Below, in pieces: positions 45,421 through 57,960 of a stretch of 64,000 bases of DNA (positions are counted from its first letter, which is position 1; every line of letters starts with the position of its first letter). The stretch comes from Leucaena leucocephala (lineage: Eukaryota; Streptophyta; Magnoliopsida; Fabales; Fabaceae). The translations under genes and the position numbers were made by a program. The notes under the pieces are model-generated. The model did not search any database. It was not told where the DNA came from and saw nothing but the letters and a program-made list of their open reading frames with translations. The stretch spans positions 496,001-560,000 of the forward strand of contig JAYWLJ010000063.1 in NCBI GenBank assembly GCA_037074615.1, given 5' to 3'.

Positions 45421-46696
45421 ATAATATCAATATTTATCCTTATAACTTCTCTCCATTTTAGTTTTAATTCACGAAAGTTTAAAATTTTTAATTTTAATTA
45501 TTTAAAATTTATCTCGTTCAAAATTATGAATCCTTATCATTTGAAAAGAATTTGAGTCAGGTTAACACTATTAAATTTGCCTTCTTGTTACTAACACTTC
45601 TGCTGACAGGATAAACTGATGTGGAAAATTAAATTTATCAGCCATGCTGATCTGGATATGTGAAAAATGCAAGAAAACAAAAAGAAAAGCGCCTTCATCT
45701 TCATCTCCTAAGATCTCATCATCGTGAAGGATGAGTTTTTAGAAAATGAAAAATATGAAATCATTGTCGTCATCATCAGGATCATTGGAATCCAAAATTC
45801 CAGATCTTTATGTTCATGTAAAATCATCGTCACGAAGCAAACATTGTCGTCATCTGCAAAACTCTTCATTGATCTAAAACCCAAAAATTGTGAAGGACAA
45901 AACAAGGAGTGCAAACTACAAGAGACTAAAACCCATAAACACAAAAATCCCAGCAACCAGAAGTCTCAATGTCATTTTTCCGTCTTGGTCGCTGTCGAAG
46001 CCAAATGAAGAAGATGAAGTTGCCATCGAAGCTCTGCAGAAGGCGAATCTCGGGGTTCTTCTTAGAAATCGCGATGTGCTCGATTTTTCCGTTCTGATCA
46101 TCGTCCTGGAGAGGTAGCCGTCGAGCCTCGTCTCCTTCACTGCAAAACACGGTCGTCCTTCAAGTGGTGTGCGATTTCCAGATCTAAAATCAGATCTGGT
46201 TGCGGCTTTGTAGAAGAGGAAGGAGGATGGAAGAGGAGTTGGGGTCGGAGGAGAGGAAATAGCAGTGAAGTGTTTGGCACAAGAAGAAAGCTTTACCGAC
46301 GTTAGAGAAGAAGAGTCTCCAGCATCAGAGAAGAAGATGGAGAGGAGGGGCGCCGGTGAGGATGAAGAAGGAGCCGTTGGGTTTGCATCTGAGGGTGGGA
46401 GGGCTTCTTTTTTTTTTGTTTTTTTTTCATTTTTCACAAAAAATTATAGGGGGACAGCTAGGATTCAATTTAAATTAAGAATTTTTCTATTTAGTTTTTC
46501 ACCTCAGTTTATCCAGACAGCACAAACTTAACCGCATTAGTGACAAATAATTAAATTTAACGGTGTTAACCTACTTTTAAGTCCTTTTTAAATCATATAA
46601 ATTAACAAGCTTAAACAGAGGACTAAAATTAAAAGTTTTAAATTTTAGAAACTAAAATTAAAACGAAGAAAATATAAGCAACAATATTGATATTAT
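45421..46696. mobile_element. Long terminal-inverted-repeat DNA element, about 1.28 kb, possibly non-autonomous Mutator-like
   Basis: The ends are inverted copies over roughly 200 bases. Left ATAATATCAATATT (45421) matches the reverse complement at 46683-46696. Inward, TTTAAAATTTTTAATTTTA, AGGTTAACAC, TTAAATTT, CTAACAC and GGATAAACTGATGTG also recur in order on the other side with mismatches. Flanks CAAAAAAA (45413-45420) and CAAGAAAA (46697-46704) may be an 8-9 bp target duplication with one mismatch. Long TIRs and a duplication near 9 bp point to MULE-type elements, but the A-rich flanks are weak evidence. The interior is GC-richer with a minus-strand frame of 173 codons (45916-46437), Ser/Pro-rich and unrecognised; no transposase is seen. 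Confidence 0.6.
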
Positions 46697-47451
46697 CAAG
46701 AAAAAGAATAACGAAAACAACAATAAATGAATTGGGGCCGGCGTGATTGAAAAAATAGAATAAAAGGTATTTGCCCCGGTTGCACTTTGAAATTAAAGAA
46801 AAGCCCTTTAAAGGATGAGTAAGGCGAAGAAATAGGGAAAAAGCCAGTCAGCCAGCCCGCAATTGGCACTGTGCTGCTCCAAGCAAACTGAGGACTGAGG
46901 AGTTTTGAGAAACTTTTAAATGGCAGTGTGTCTACCGAAAAAGCCATAAATCCCTCAACACTATCCATATATGCATATTGCTTGTAACTTGTCATTGTAA
47001 TTATTCACTACCTCACTGACCAATGGGGAAATAAATGTTTGAATTAATTATTGAATAAATAGTTTAATCTAAGAGTATAGACGTATTAACAGAATGATGA
47101 TGTTGGGAAAAAATGATGGATAAAAACAGTGATAAACTGTTTTTGCTAAGAGATTTGTTTAATATAAATTTTGCTTCTATGAAAGATTATTTTTGTGAAT
47201 TTTATTATTTTAAAATTGAAACGTCTGAAAAAAAAAGGGGATAAAACTGGGGACGGAATCTTGCTTGAGTTCATAAAATATTATTGTCACACACTTCTCG
47301 ATTTTCGAAGTAAAACACATGATTGCTTGAATTTACTTTTATTGGATAATTTTTTTACGTATCAAATCCAACGCCATCATCCTACTCGCTCTAAATTATA
47401 AGCTGTGGAACGGGATTTCTTTTAAATTTTCAATCATAAAACGATTACCTA
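46697..47451. other. Intergenic, no gene recognised
   Basis: AT-rich sequence between two transposon relics. The open frames 46696-46995 (-) and 47195-47401 (+) show no domain. Confidence 0.5.
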
Positions 47452-48014
47452 GGGTGTGTTTGGATTAGCTTTTGAAGAATAGATTCTGGGAAGAATAAAT
47501 TCTGGAGAATAGATTTTGGGTATAATAGATTTTGGGAAAAATAGATTTTGAGAATAAAGATGTTTGGATGATTAGTAGTAGAATCACTTTTTATATTGGT
47601 AAATTATTAAAAAATGTATGATATGATTAAAAGTAAGAGAGATGAAAGATGATAGAGAAAAAAGAGGAGAGAGAAGAGAGTGTAGAGAGGAGAGAGGAGA
47701 GAGAAAAAGAGAGATAAGAGATGAGAGAGGAAAGAGAAAAAGAGAGATAAGAGAAGAGAGAGGAGAGATAATAGAGAAAAGAGAGGAGAAAGAAGAGAGA
47801 GTGTAAGAAAAAGTAAGGGTATAATAGTAATTGGATAATCCAAAACCTAGGTTTCAAAGAAAAAGTTATTTTCAGTAGTTTATTCAAAACCTAGGTTTTA
47901 AACTGAGGTTTTATCCAAAATCAATTCTCAACAAAAATTATTATTTGTGTAAAAATTTTCTAAACTGTGGTTGTAGCCCAAAATTGATTCTGCACCGCTC
48001 ACCCAAACACACAC
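47452..48014. mobile_element. Tourist-like MITE, 563 bp, with purine-rich core
   Basis: The left end is GGGTGTGTTTGGATTAGC; the reverse complement of the right end is GTGTGTGTTTGGGTGAGC. Both are flanked by CTA (47449-47451 and 48015-48017), the 3-bp target type of PIF/Harbinger-derived Tourist elements. Sub-terminal GATTTTGG and CCAAAATC motifs extend the inverted symmetry. The middle (about 47630-47815) is almost pure GA-rich sequence on the plus strand, which gives spurious Leu/Ser-rich open frames on the minus strand. Confidence 0.72.
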
Positions 48015-48017
48015 CTA

Positions 48018-49978
48018 GTTTAATATAGTTAAATTGAAGAGTATGTTTTAAAATGTTGGGTTAGGTATTATCATTTTGCCAGATTAATCATGGAGCCAAT
48101 ATATGCGAGAAACTCAACCTCCATGCCTCCCCTGCCCGCGTTATCTGTCCTTGGCTCTTCCATTCTTTTTTCTTGGTCTGAAAGCAGGAGTTTTCAACTC
48201 TAACGTCACTCCGTGGAAATCTCCCTCTGTTTAACCCCGTCAATGCTTCGACCCTCCCGAGGAGATAGTGAAAGGAGTGTCAAACGTCCCCTTTTTCGGA
48301 AAAAAACAGAAGTGAAAGTATCGCCGTTAAAAGTCATTTCTCTATATAAACGGATCTACATTAAACCACTGGTGCGAAACAAGAAGGGGAATAAATTTTG
48401 TGAACCTCCCTAAAGACAAGGAATGTCATTGAAACGTATTTGAAATACTACTACTCCTATTTCGCACGTACGGAGAAGCACAATAGCGAGAGGGAAGAGG
48501 CGGAGGAGGAGGAAGGACCCAAGATCCTGTCAGATCGGAGGGGAACTGGAAGCGAAAATTTTCACATTATTGACTGCTTCTGGTGCGATTCCCGCTCTTT
48601 TTGTGTTATCATAGTTAATCTTTGTGGTATCGATATTTGATGTTGCTACAGATATTCGGCTCATCAATATATTGCTATGGGGATCATATGCTGTATTGCC
48701 TTTCTTTTGTGCTGTATTTTTTTGTCCTGAGGGTGCCCATTTCTGACAACGTTGGCTTAGAAGAACTCAAGCCTATCTCGTCCTCTTTTTGTTTTATTTT
48801 ATTTTCTTACTCTAGTGTTAGCTTCAGGAAAAAGGATTTTGCCCATATCCGATCCTCATCTTTCACGGCTGTTCGATTTATCCGGGTAGCTGCCAAATAT
48901 GAGTTATTTCCTTTCAATAATTGTAATACACATATATTGGGTCTATTCGGAGAATTTAAATCTGTCTTTTACATATTCTTCGTGTTTAATATTGTATGCC
49001 TTCCAGATTTCCTGTATTTATGTCGTCGGTTTATTTCTGGTTTTGTTGGGTCCAGCTTAAGCCTTTCATTTTCTATTTTGAGCAGCTATATTGACCGAAG
49101 CTTCTTCCAGAGCTTAAGAACCATTTCCACCAATAGTGAATTTTGTTCTATCTCTGGCCTTCTGTGATCCTCTCTAATAATCAAACCGAACGAAAACGGT
49201 ACGAGTTGAATTTATAATTCCAGATTTCCAGGACGTAGAATTGTCTTTACGTGTGGTTCATTTATTTTTTTATTGCGCTGAGATTGCTCTTAAATGGTTG
49301 GGCGCCCCACACGAAATTTGCCCGGGGGCTTCGGAATGATTCTGCAATAACTCCTAGATTAGTACCCAAAATTGCCCCAATTACCCATTTCTCCTTTTTC
49401 ACGTCGAGGCTCAAAAGGATTCTTCTTCTTTAAAGTGTTTTCCCGTATCTTTAGACTGATCGGTATAACGCTTCTTTCTATGATGGCTTGAAGTCACAGT
49501 ATCGTGTAAAAGAGTGATTACTTTATATGAGCTGGGGTTCGGCCATAATAACATTTTCTTCTCAACCTGGGAGGGAGTCTTATGCATATATTTTAAACTT
49601 AGCTGGGAAAAGAATTTTTTCTTTACCATGTTATAGCAATGTGTCTTCCGCATCATTAAGTTTCTCTTCTTTTCATTTTTTTCCGGATTGATGATTTCTA
49701 GGTTTCCCTGTACAATTTACGAAGAATTATCAGTCTCTAGAATTTTACTTTAGAAGATCAGTGGACTGTTTACGTTAGAATATCAGTGGACTGTGTTATT
49801 TATCATTTTTTTTATTGAAAACAATTATGATGCTGCCTTTCTTTCCCTGTAACAGTCATGTTTCCATCTCATCTATAAATTAACACATGAATGTTGAGCT
49901 TGGAATGCCTTTTTTTAGATATTTTGTATTCGTTATGTTGCTTGCTCTATAACCTTTTGTTTGCAATATCGCAGCATC
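48018..49978 (+). other. WDL1 promoter and 5' leader with a large leader intron
   Basis: An untranslated exon probably lies around 48440-48650 (purine-rich AGAGGGAAGAGGCGG segment). A long T-rich leader intron ends at TATCGCAG|CATC, four bases before the WDL1 ATG. The 181-codon open frame 48622-49167 lies in this T-rich intron, is hydrophobic by base composition and is not called a gene. Confidence 0.55.
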
Positions 49979-52519
49979 ATGGGGAGGGAAGTTACAGGTA
50001 TACCTGTTGTGGACAAGAGGCCAAATGCTGTACCAGTGACCTCAAACGGTAGGTCTAATGATAAAGTACGCTTTTCTCCCAAACTTGCAGCAGTTAAGGT
50101 TGATGCAAAGGATCATGAGGTAGAGGAAAGTACTAGAGCTAATTCTCTTATTGAGAAAAGTCATGTAAAGAATTATGTTTTGGGTACTAAAAGCACAAAC
50201 CGTGATGCTGTCTTGCCTAAGGAGAAGAATGAGAAAAACGAACTACATGATATCAAAAAGTTAAGCTCGCCTGCTACTAGATCAACTTCTGTGGGAGAAG
50301 AGCATACAAAACACTCTGATTCACAGTTATCTGATCTGGCTAATGAGAAGCATGACTCCAACTCTCAGTCTGTTGAAACTGGTGGTGTTTTGTCGCCAAA
50401 TGCTGATAATACTCATTCCCCTAGCTCAACAAAGAATTCGCAGGTATTTGGAATTTAAGTAACCCTGCAATTTCTGGTCAATTAAACATGTAGTTTTGTT
50501 AATAGTTCCGTTGCTTACTACTGAATGAACATGCAGAGTGACAATGACCCAGCATTGTTTTTTTACCAAAGACAATGAGACAGCTGGGATCTTATCATTG
50601 TTAACTTTTTTTTTATGTATGTGTTAGTGATTTATGTTTCTGTGGTTGAGCTTTTGTTTCTGAGATGATTTCAACATTTAAACAGATCGGTCTGATACAA
50701 GAACCCTTTAATGCCACAAAATTGATATTCCATTATTTACAGAATTAGTGGCTTACATACTTGAATTATACTTAATTACTAGTGGAAGCTTATATGCCAT
50801 GATGTATGGATATGGTTTGAGTTGGTGGAGGCGTATTTTACACATTGCTTTTTGTGCTCGCGCGCTTCTGAAACAAAAATCAGATTACTGATCTGCAAAA
50901 TCTTCTGATTTGTTTTCCAGCCTAATTCACCTCTTACATCAGGAAAGCTCTTGCAATCTGAAGATAACAAGCACCATGATGATGAAGATAATTGGTCTGC
51001 AACTTCCTCGTATCCTATAGAACTTTATCATTTTGATGGTTTTAATATGAAAAGAGCAACTTTTAGGTGTTTTAAATAAACATAGGAATTTGAGACTTGG
51101 CCTGCTCCCTGATGGTGTTGAACAAAAGAAACCAAGAAGGAAGGAGATGTACTTATTAATATGCCGATCATTCAGTCATTTGTTCCTTTAACCATTCATT
51201 TTAGTGCTACATCTGGGCGCACTGCCAGATCAAAGGTAACTGTGGGCACAGCCCCTACATTTAAATGCTCAGAACGGGCGGAGAAACGGAAGGAGGTATT
51301 GTTTTGCTGAACTGTCAACTCTGATGCATAGTCTGCTTGAGTGGTTGATATTATAGATTGCATTGAAGAGGTAGTTTTGGTTCTTATCTTCGCTATGATT
51401 TATCCATCCAGTTTTATATGAAGTTAGAGGAGAAACATCGAGCCCTTGAAGAAGAAAGAAGCCAGTATGAAGCAAGGCAGAGGGTACAATAATCTTTCTC
51501 TAACTATCATATGCAGCGCAACCCAATTGTTTCTATTTTTCACCTTTTTCCTTCCGTTTTGTCTTCCCCCTGGCTGAAACATCCATCACCTCTTCAATTA
51601 CCCTGGGATATCCCATGTATATCGGTTATCCTTAGGTAACTAAATACACATTGAACTGATGAAATGACTTATTTACTGTTATATTTAATAATATACTTCA
51701 CAGGAAGAGAGAGAAGCAGCCATCAAGCAATTAAGAAAGTCCCTGGTGATTAGAGCAAATCCAGTACCAAGTTTCTACTATGAGGGGCCTCCACCGAAGA
51801 CTGAACTGAAAAAGGTATTCTTCCTCTTTTTTGACGTGTTTTTGCTAGTTCCCAAAGAATCTGGATTTATATGACACTTTCATTGACGATTCCTGAATTT
51901 GCTTGGATAGACTCCTTTAAGTCCGGGAAAGATAGTAGTCTGTTCAGAATTTATACTTCTGAGTGGTCAGGATACTGTTTAATTATTTGTCTGAGTCCAG
52001 TAACTTGTCGTGGTCACTGACTTGGCTGTATTTTCAACTCATGTTTTTGGGGTCCTTGCTTCTAGGTGCTCCTATGTTTATTGCCGGCTTCATTTTGTTT
52101 TAATACATGGGGCAATATGGCCATTGGCTGCCGACTTCAAATTTACATGTGCTTTCACGAAGGACGATACATTGTTCGTTATTGTGGATAACTTTTGCTC
52201 TTAGTTCCTTTCAATTACAAGAATGATAATCTAAATTGGTGAACGATCAAATAATCTTAATTCTCGTATAATACAGCTGCCACTGACTCGACCCAAATCA
52301 CCAAAACTAAGCCGGAGGAAGAGTTGTGGTGATGCCGTTACCTTATCTCCGGAAGTTTGTAGTCGTGCACAGCCCCTCAGCATTGGTAGCTTCAAACAGG
52401 GATGCAATAGCATTAAAAAAAGCAAAACAAAGGAACGACCAAAACTGGACAAGGAAAGGAAAGCTACTCCTCCTAAAATCTCGGACCAGATGAATGCGGA
52501 TATGTCTGTGGAGTCATGA
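49979..52519 (+). CDS. WDL1: WAVE-DAMPENED2-like microtubule-binding protein (TPX2/KLEEK domain), 356 aa, six coding exons
   Basis: Coding exons: 49979-50443, 50921-51009, 51205-51295, 51412-51483, 51704-51814 and 52277-52519; phases close at 357 codons. It begins MGREVTGIPVVDKRPN. The first 200 residues are Ser/Lys/Asp-rich and disordered. The TPX2-type core (about 208-290) runs ERAEKRKEF, MKLEEKHRALEEE, EREAAIKQLRKSLVIRANPVPSFYYEGPPPK and ends in LPLTRPKSPKLSRRKS. The KLEEK motif and this length are typical of WVD2/WDL proteins, which bind and bundle cortical microtubules and control cell expansion and organ twisting. The C-terminal 60 residues are basic. The Ser-Ala-Thr-Ser junction across exons 2 and 3 is less certain than the others. 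Next to ALBA and the FAD oxidoreductase, as I recall for Arabidopsis WDL1. Confidence 0.9.
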
Positions 52520-53533
52520 GCTTCAAGTCTTACCCTGACCCCCAGTTGAGAGGAAAATATCCTTCATGTGGGATTGTTTTCTTTTCTTCCGGGACTGACT
52601 TGTTAAACCATTTATGCTAGCTTGAATTGTATATGTTTTGTAAGTTATATTGGTGCATATCATGTTGCATGTAAAGATAGAGTTATGATCCAATACCGGA
52701 CTAAATCTGATGTACCGCATTCTGCCCGCCCCTTCCCGATGCTGAGAGGATAATTCTATTTGAGAAAATATCGTATTCCTTTCTCCAGGGATGCTATACA
52801 TTGGTTTACCCATTTGTGTTTCTTGCCCTATTTGATGTACAATAAGGGAGCTGGATTGGCCGTTTTCGTTTGTGTATTTCTAAACAGGTTTGCAGAAATA
52901 TTGGAGCAAATGCTTTAGATGGTTGATATATTTCTGATAATATTCGTATGGTTGAATGTTTGTAAAAAACTTGAAAATTTCTCAAGCAAAATCTACTAAT
53001 GTCAGATCAAATTAAAAGCGAAGATTATCAGACAAGCTAGAGACTTGTAACAGCATGAGAACAAAATTTAAAGATTGAGATGGGCGTCGGACGGTAAAAC
53101 TAAAATTGAAAATTATGAAGGAATTAAAACCCGCTTTCTGTTGGCATCATGGCACGAATGAAAATGCAATCTTTCATCAATTTTTTTGAGCTGTAATTAG
53201 ATGACTGGAGTGAGCTCTTGTTGTCTTTTAATAAGATTTGAATTGTAACTGAAAATGTTTCAGGATGAAAAACTAATAAATAGGCAACCATTCTCGTATC
53301 AAATGAATGCCGTAAGGGCCACGCGTGCGTAGTTTCACATGGCCTGCGATTGGAGTGCGAGTTCCTACTCGTAAATCGTAATTATGAATTAATCGAATAA
53401 TTTTTCACTTTTATTTTTATTAATAGGATTAGTGGACTGATTTCACGGTCGCGCTCTGGGCGGTTGCGCGTAATGCATTTTATCCAGTATGACCACCCCA
53501 TTTCCCTGACTATCTCTTGCACTTCCAAAAATC
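52520..53533. other. WDL1 3' flank and oxidoreductase promoter
   Basis: About 1 kb between two genes on the same strand. The open frame 52523-52813 (-) is antisense to the WDL1 3'UTR and unsupported. No distinctive element was seen. Confidence 0.5.
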
Positions 53534-56500
53534 ATGGTCTCTTCTTATTCATTTTCCTCTTCCCTCGCTTTTCAACCCTTCAAGACCTCTAAATCACCCG
53601 TTGCCTTCTCATTCGCGCGGTTCAGAATTCTGACCTGCACTTCGGAACTGGACGCCCCGAAACCGAAGCCTAAATCCACCCCGGATAAGCAAAAGGCTGG
53701 CACAAAAAGCCGCAGAAAATCTTCTTATGGCACATCGAGAAGGTCAATTCTCAAGAAAACATTCAGCCAAGAGCAAGTGAACTTCACTGCTCCAATCTCA
53801 GATGACCCAGTTGTTGGCATCATCGGCGGTGGCATGTCAGGAATCATTTGCGCCATGTATTTGGAGAGGCGTGGTGTACGGTCCACTGTATTCGACACGG
53901 TTAGTGTTTCTTCTTATTTATATTCTGCTTTCTCGTTAGTAGCTGTTTCGTCGGGGAATCCCGAGTTGTGATGTGTTATGAGTTACAACAGAGTTAAAAC
54001 AATAGTTAACCGAGCTTTTCTATGGTCCTGTCCCCAAGTATGCGTCAAAGGTTGAATTAATAATACATTGATTTCTACACCTGCCATGTGAACCCTCAGG
54101 AGTATCGTTTGACAAGCAACGAGTGCATTAGTCAAGAACTCGAAGGAAAGAAAATTGCAATAGAAACATTGAAGTCTTCCCCTGCATCAAGAAAAAGGAA
54201 AAATGAATAAACATTTTTGGGAATTAACCATCTGTTTCTGCATATTGTTTATAGGGTATTCATGGTCTGGGAGGAAGAATGGGAACCCGAGTTATTGATC
54301 CGCAGCCTTTGATATTTGACCATGCTGCCCAATTCTTTACGGTAAATGACCCGCGGTTTAGTGAGCTGCTTGATGATTGGTTGGAGAAGGGGCTGGTCCA
54401 AGAGTGGCAGGGTACAATCGGAGAACTTCATAATGGTGGTCATTTTGTTCCATTTCCACCATCTCCTGCAAGATATATAGGCACAAATGGAATGAGGCCA
54501 CTTGCTCATTCATTACTGTCTGAGGTGATTAAATATTCTATCAAAATATCTGATAAAGAAGTTAAATACAATATTGTTGAGACCAACGTGCTTCCGCTTC
54601 CAAGCCACGGGGGTAGTTGTGATGAGCTAACTGCCAGCTCCTAAGTATAATTGTTAAATTACTAATTTTTTACTAGGAAATGACATTTGTGATTTGTTCC
54701 GAAGAAAATAATCTATTCCACACAACAATAGTCAGTGAACCTGTTTACTGGTTGAAACCCTCTTTTCTGCTTCTGTTTCATTGTCATCCCTGATAAGAAT
54801 CTGACTTTCAGTGCAGACTCACAAGATTAGTGTGGTGAGACCATGCTGGATCAGTAAACTCGAGCCATTCAATGGGATGTGGCACTTGACTGAGAATGGG
54901 AAACCTTGTGGGAAGTTTGATGCTATAGTTATTGCACACAATGGTAACTTAATATGTCCATCTTGAGCTCCCCAACGGTGTCTTTTCTGCTGTATGTTTG
55001 GGTTCCAAAAATGCCGCTTGGATATTTTTTTCGGGGGAGATTTTGACATGTAGCTTGAGTTATTTGACTCATTCATTTGTAGTAACTCTTTCTTGCTCTG
55101 TTTTACTTACAGGAAAATGTGCAAATCGCTTGCTTATGTCATCAGGATTACCACTAGTTGCTAAGCAAATGAAGGTAAAACCCCTTATCGGTTAATTTTA
55201 TTTCATAAACTAGTAAACTGTCACTTCATCTATTGGTCACAGCTACATTCTTTTCACACTCTTTCTTGTTTTTGTTGCCTGCTATGCTAGAGGTTAGAGT
55301 TGAGTTCAATATGGGCCCTTCTAGCAGCATTTGATGATCCCCTTCCTCTCCCAGGCAGCACAGCTGCAATACCTTTTGAAGGAGCTTTTGTGGAAGGAGT
55401 TGATTCTCTTTCATGGATGGGCAATAACACCAAAAAACTACTGAAGTCCCATAGTGGTGGTCCTCATTGTTGGACCTTTTTGAGCACTGCTGCTTATGGA
55501 AAGCAAAACAAGGTTCCACAGGTTTGTAGACAAAATGACTATTCTATATTTTTTCTTATGCTGACTTCCATGGTGAGATCATGTTTAGGCTTCTGTTTGG
55601 TTTGAATAGGCATGGGAAGGAATGATATTATATCGTATTACACTATTACTGTACTTGGATATGTGGTTAAAAGGACTTGACTTGTTCATTTATGTAAACC
55701 TAAGTATTGTTATGCACTGACCAGGACTCTTCCTAAATGTCTTGCTAGCACTCCTTGGTCTGTTTTTGTTGGATTTTTTTTTTTTTGCCACGTTTTAAAT
55801 CTGAATTCCATCAATGACCATGTTTATCAGGAAAATATCCCTACTGCAACTGCAACAAAGGTAAAGGCAGGCATGCTAGAGGGTGTTGAGGCTGCTCTTG
55901 GATTATCAAAAGGATCTCTTCAAAAACCATTCTATACCAGGCTCCAATTATGGTGAGAATCCAATCTTCAGTATTAAGTTTGATTGCTTTGATAATGCCG
56001 TACGATCATTGACGAAGCTGGAATTTAAAAGCTCTACGTCAGGCATACAAGATAACCAAGAAAAATTCACGGGCGAGTATAATTTGGTCTTGATGTGTAA
56101 GAACTACCTTTGACCGGCAGCAATCCTTTAGAAGAAGCACCTGGATTCACAAGATTGCAGTTATCACATATTTGCCCTACTCAGTACTTGTGCTAGACTC
56201 TAAAATGACACACATGGATGCATGCATACGTATTATTTATATGTAGCTTCGATGCTTGTTTTCGCCTCAGAACATTGGTTCATTCAGGATGTTTTTAATA
56301 CCCATTTGACTTTTATTTCATTCGACGTCTGGATAGAATGTTAGTCGTGTAACCATAGTTGCAGTTCTGATGTACTTGCTCGCCTCCACACCTTAGTCTA
56401 AAACAAGCTTAAAAGAAAACTAAATTATTTATCATGCTTCAGGAGCATCATTTGTAGAGGATGTTCAATTATAATGGACCCATACAAATGAAGAGCATTG

Positions 56501-56992
56501 CTTTTAAGCTTCCTACATACTTTTTACTATATTTTATATAAACATTGGTGATATGTTGATTATTTTGATACTGATTTGATTTATGACTTGCAGGGGTGCA
56601 GCTCTTCCAACAAATACGCTGGGCATTCCCTGCATCTTTGATCCTTATGGAAGAGCTGGTGTATGTGGTGATTGGCTGCTAGGTTCAAGTATAGAGGCAG
56701 CAGTGTTGAGTGGAATGGCTCTCGCCAACCAAGTAATTGTCATTCCAAAATCCAAACTTGGTCAATTTTAACATTTTATTGGTGGAACGGATCACAAACC
56801 AATGGTTATGCTCATTGCTTGACGCAGATTGCGGACTATTTCCAACATGACGGAGCTCGTCATCCTTCAGAGTTTGCTATAGGTTTGGAGCAAGAATTTC
56901 AGCCGCTCCTAGGCCATGACATCGGACAATTCCCGGGCTTGGAGTCACAAGAAAGGACGAGCGAGGTTGAGATGCCCCAACTTGTAACGTAG
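53534..56992 (+). CDS. FAD/NAD(P)-binding oxidoreductase (renalase-like amine-oxidase fold), likely plastid-targeted, 493 aa, eight exons
   Basis: Coding exons: 53534-53899, 54255-54524, 54817-54943, 55113-55174, 55291-55521, 55831-55952, 56594-56732 and 56828-56992. All have GT/AG borders and close at 494 codons. Residues 1-80 are Ser/Lys/Arg-rich with few acids, a likely chloroplast transit peptide. A Rossmann FAD-binding motif VGIIGGGMSG lies at 94-103, with an acidic residue after the second strand (VFDT). The GLGGRMGTR motif follows in exon 2, and DPYGRAGVCGDWLLGS near the C-terminus is the second FAD-contacting segment of the amine-oxidase fold. The substrate is unknown. The whole protein agrees with the family of Arabidopsis At3g04650 as I recall it. 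Intron 3 has an alternative TTCAG six bases upstream of the chosen acceptor. Confidence 0.9.
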
Positions 56993-57219
56993 ATCTTCAT
57001 TCGATTACTAATTATTAGTTATTATGCTACGGTTACCGATTTACTCCATATCAACAGAAAACGAGGGATTCGAATTTGTTGGAAACAAATTTCATTAGCA
57101 AATAAACGAACAATACTCCTTTCGAAAACGAACATAATATACTCCTTTCCATTCTACAAACGAATTTACAGACACGAAAGTTGAACTCATGCCCTAACAA
57201 GCAAACGCCGGCTACTCCT
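56993..57219. other. Short convergent 3' interval between oxidoreductase and histone H1
   Basis: 227 bases between two facing stop codons, so both 3'UTRs probably overlap or nearly touch. Confidence 0.6.
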
Positions 57220-57883
57220 CTACTTCTTAGCCTTCTTGACAGCCTCTTTTTTGGCTGGCGATTTCACACTCTTGGGCTTCTTCACACTCTTTGCCGTCTT
57301 AGCTACCCTCTTCCCTAGCGTAGTCCTGGCCGATGTCTTTGCCGGCTTCGAAGTCGCTTTCGCACTTCTTGCAGCAGTAGGTTTGGATTTGGGTTTGCGA
57401 ACGGCTTTAGGCTTAGCCGCTACTTTTGTTTTAGCAGAGGGCTTAGGCTGAGACTTAGGTACGGCCTTGACGGTAGGTTTTGTCTCCTTCGTACTATCAG
57501 GAGCCGGCTTTTTGGGCGGAAGCTTGAAGGAGTTCTTGACCTTGACGAGCTTGCCAGCGGCCACCGATTTCTTTAAATTGTTCAGCAAGAGTTTCTTGAA
57601 AGTCGGAGGCAACTGCTTGTGCTTCTCCTCGATGAACTTGGTAATGGCATATTGGCTGGAACCGGTTCTCTCTTTGAGACTTGCGATCGCATCCGTGATC
57701 ATCTACCAACCCAGCAGAAGCAATATTATCAATTATCAATTCACGACGTAGACGAATTATCGGAAACGAAGAAAAAATGAAGATTAGAAAGAATACCTCA
57801 GCGAAAGGAGGGTGTGAGGGCGAGGATTTGGGTTTCCTCGCGACTGCAGATTTCTTGGACTTAGGCTGGTTAGAGGCGGCCAT
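57220..57883 (-). CDS. Linker histone H1, 189 aa, two exons
   Basis: Exon 1 is 57797-57883 (MAASNQPKSKKSAVAR to HPPFAE) and exon 2 is 57220-57702 (from MITDAIASLKERTG). The split just before the MITDAI helix is where plant H1 genes carry an intron. The H15 globular domain (about 25-95) contains SQYAITKFIEEKHKQLPPTFKKLLLNNLKKSVAAGKLVKVKNSFKL in winged-helix order. The C-terminal tail is about 95 residues of Lys/Ala/Pro with SPAKK-type repeats that bind linker DNA and compact chromatin. A TATA box lies about 70 bases upstream of the ATG. The minus-strand frame running through the intron (to 57497) is an artefact of read-through. Confidence 0.95.
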
Positions 57884-57951
57884 GATCAGACTCGGAACAG
57901 ACGATATTGATAACCGCAATGCGTATGGTGGGGGATTTTCGGGGTCGCCCA

Positions 57952-57958
57952 ATTTATA
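57952..57958 (-). promoter_or_regulatory. TATA box of histone H1 gene
   Basis: The reverse complement reads TATAAAT within CCCTTATAAATTGG, about 70 bases upstream of the ATG at 57883, implying a short 5' leader. Confidence 0.65.
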
Positions 57959-57960
57959 AG

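Noticed and set aside
45916..46437. 173-codon Ser/Pro-rich frame as a host gene
   Set aside because: It is inside the long-TIR element, has no recognisable domain and no splice or promoter signals; kept only as a possible captured fragment.
47607..47887. Leu/Ser-rich membrane-like frames
   Set aside because: Complement of the GA-rich core of a MITE; low-complexity artefact.
48622..49167. 181-codon hydrophobic frame
   Set aside because: Lies in the T-rich WDL1 leader intron; hydrophobicity follows from T-rich codons and no domain is present.
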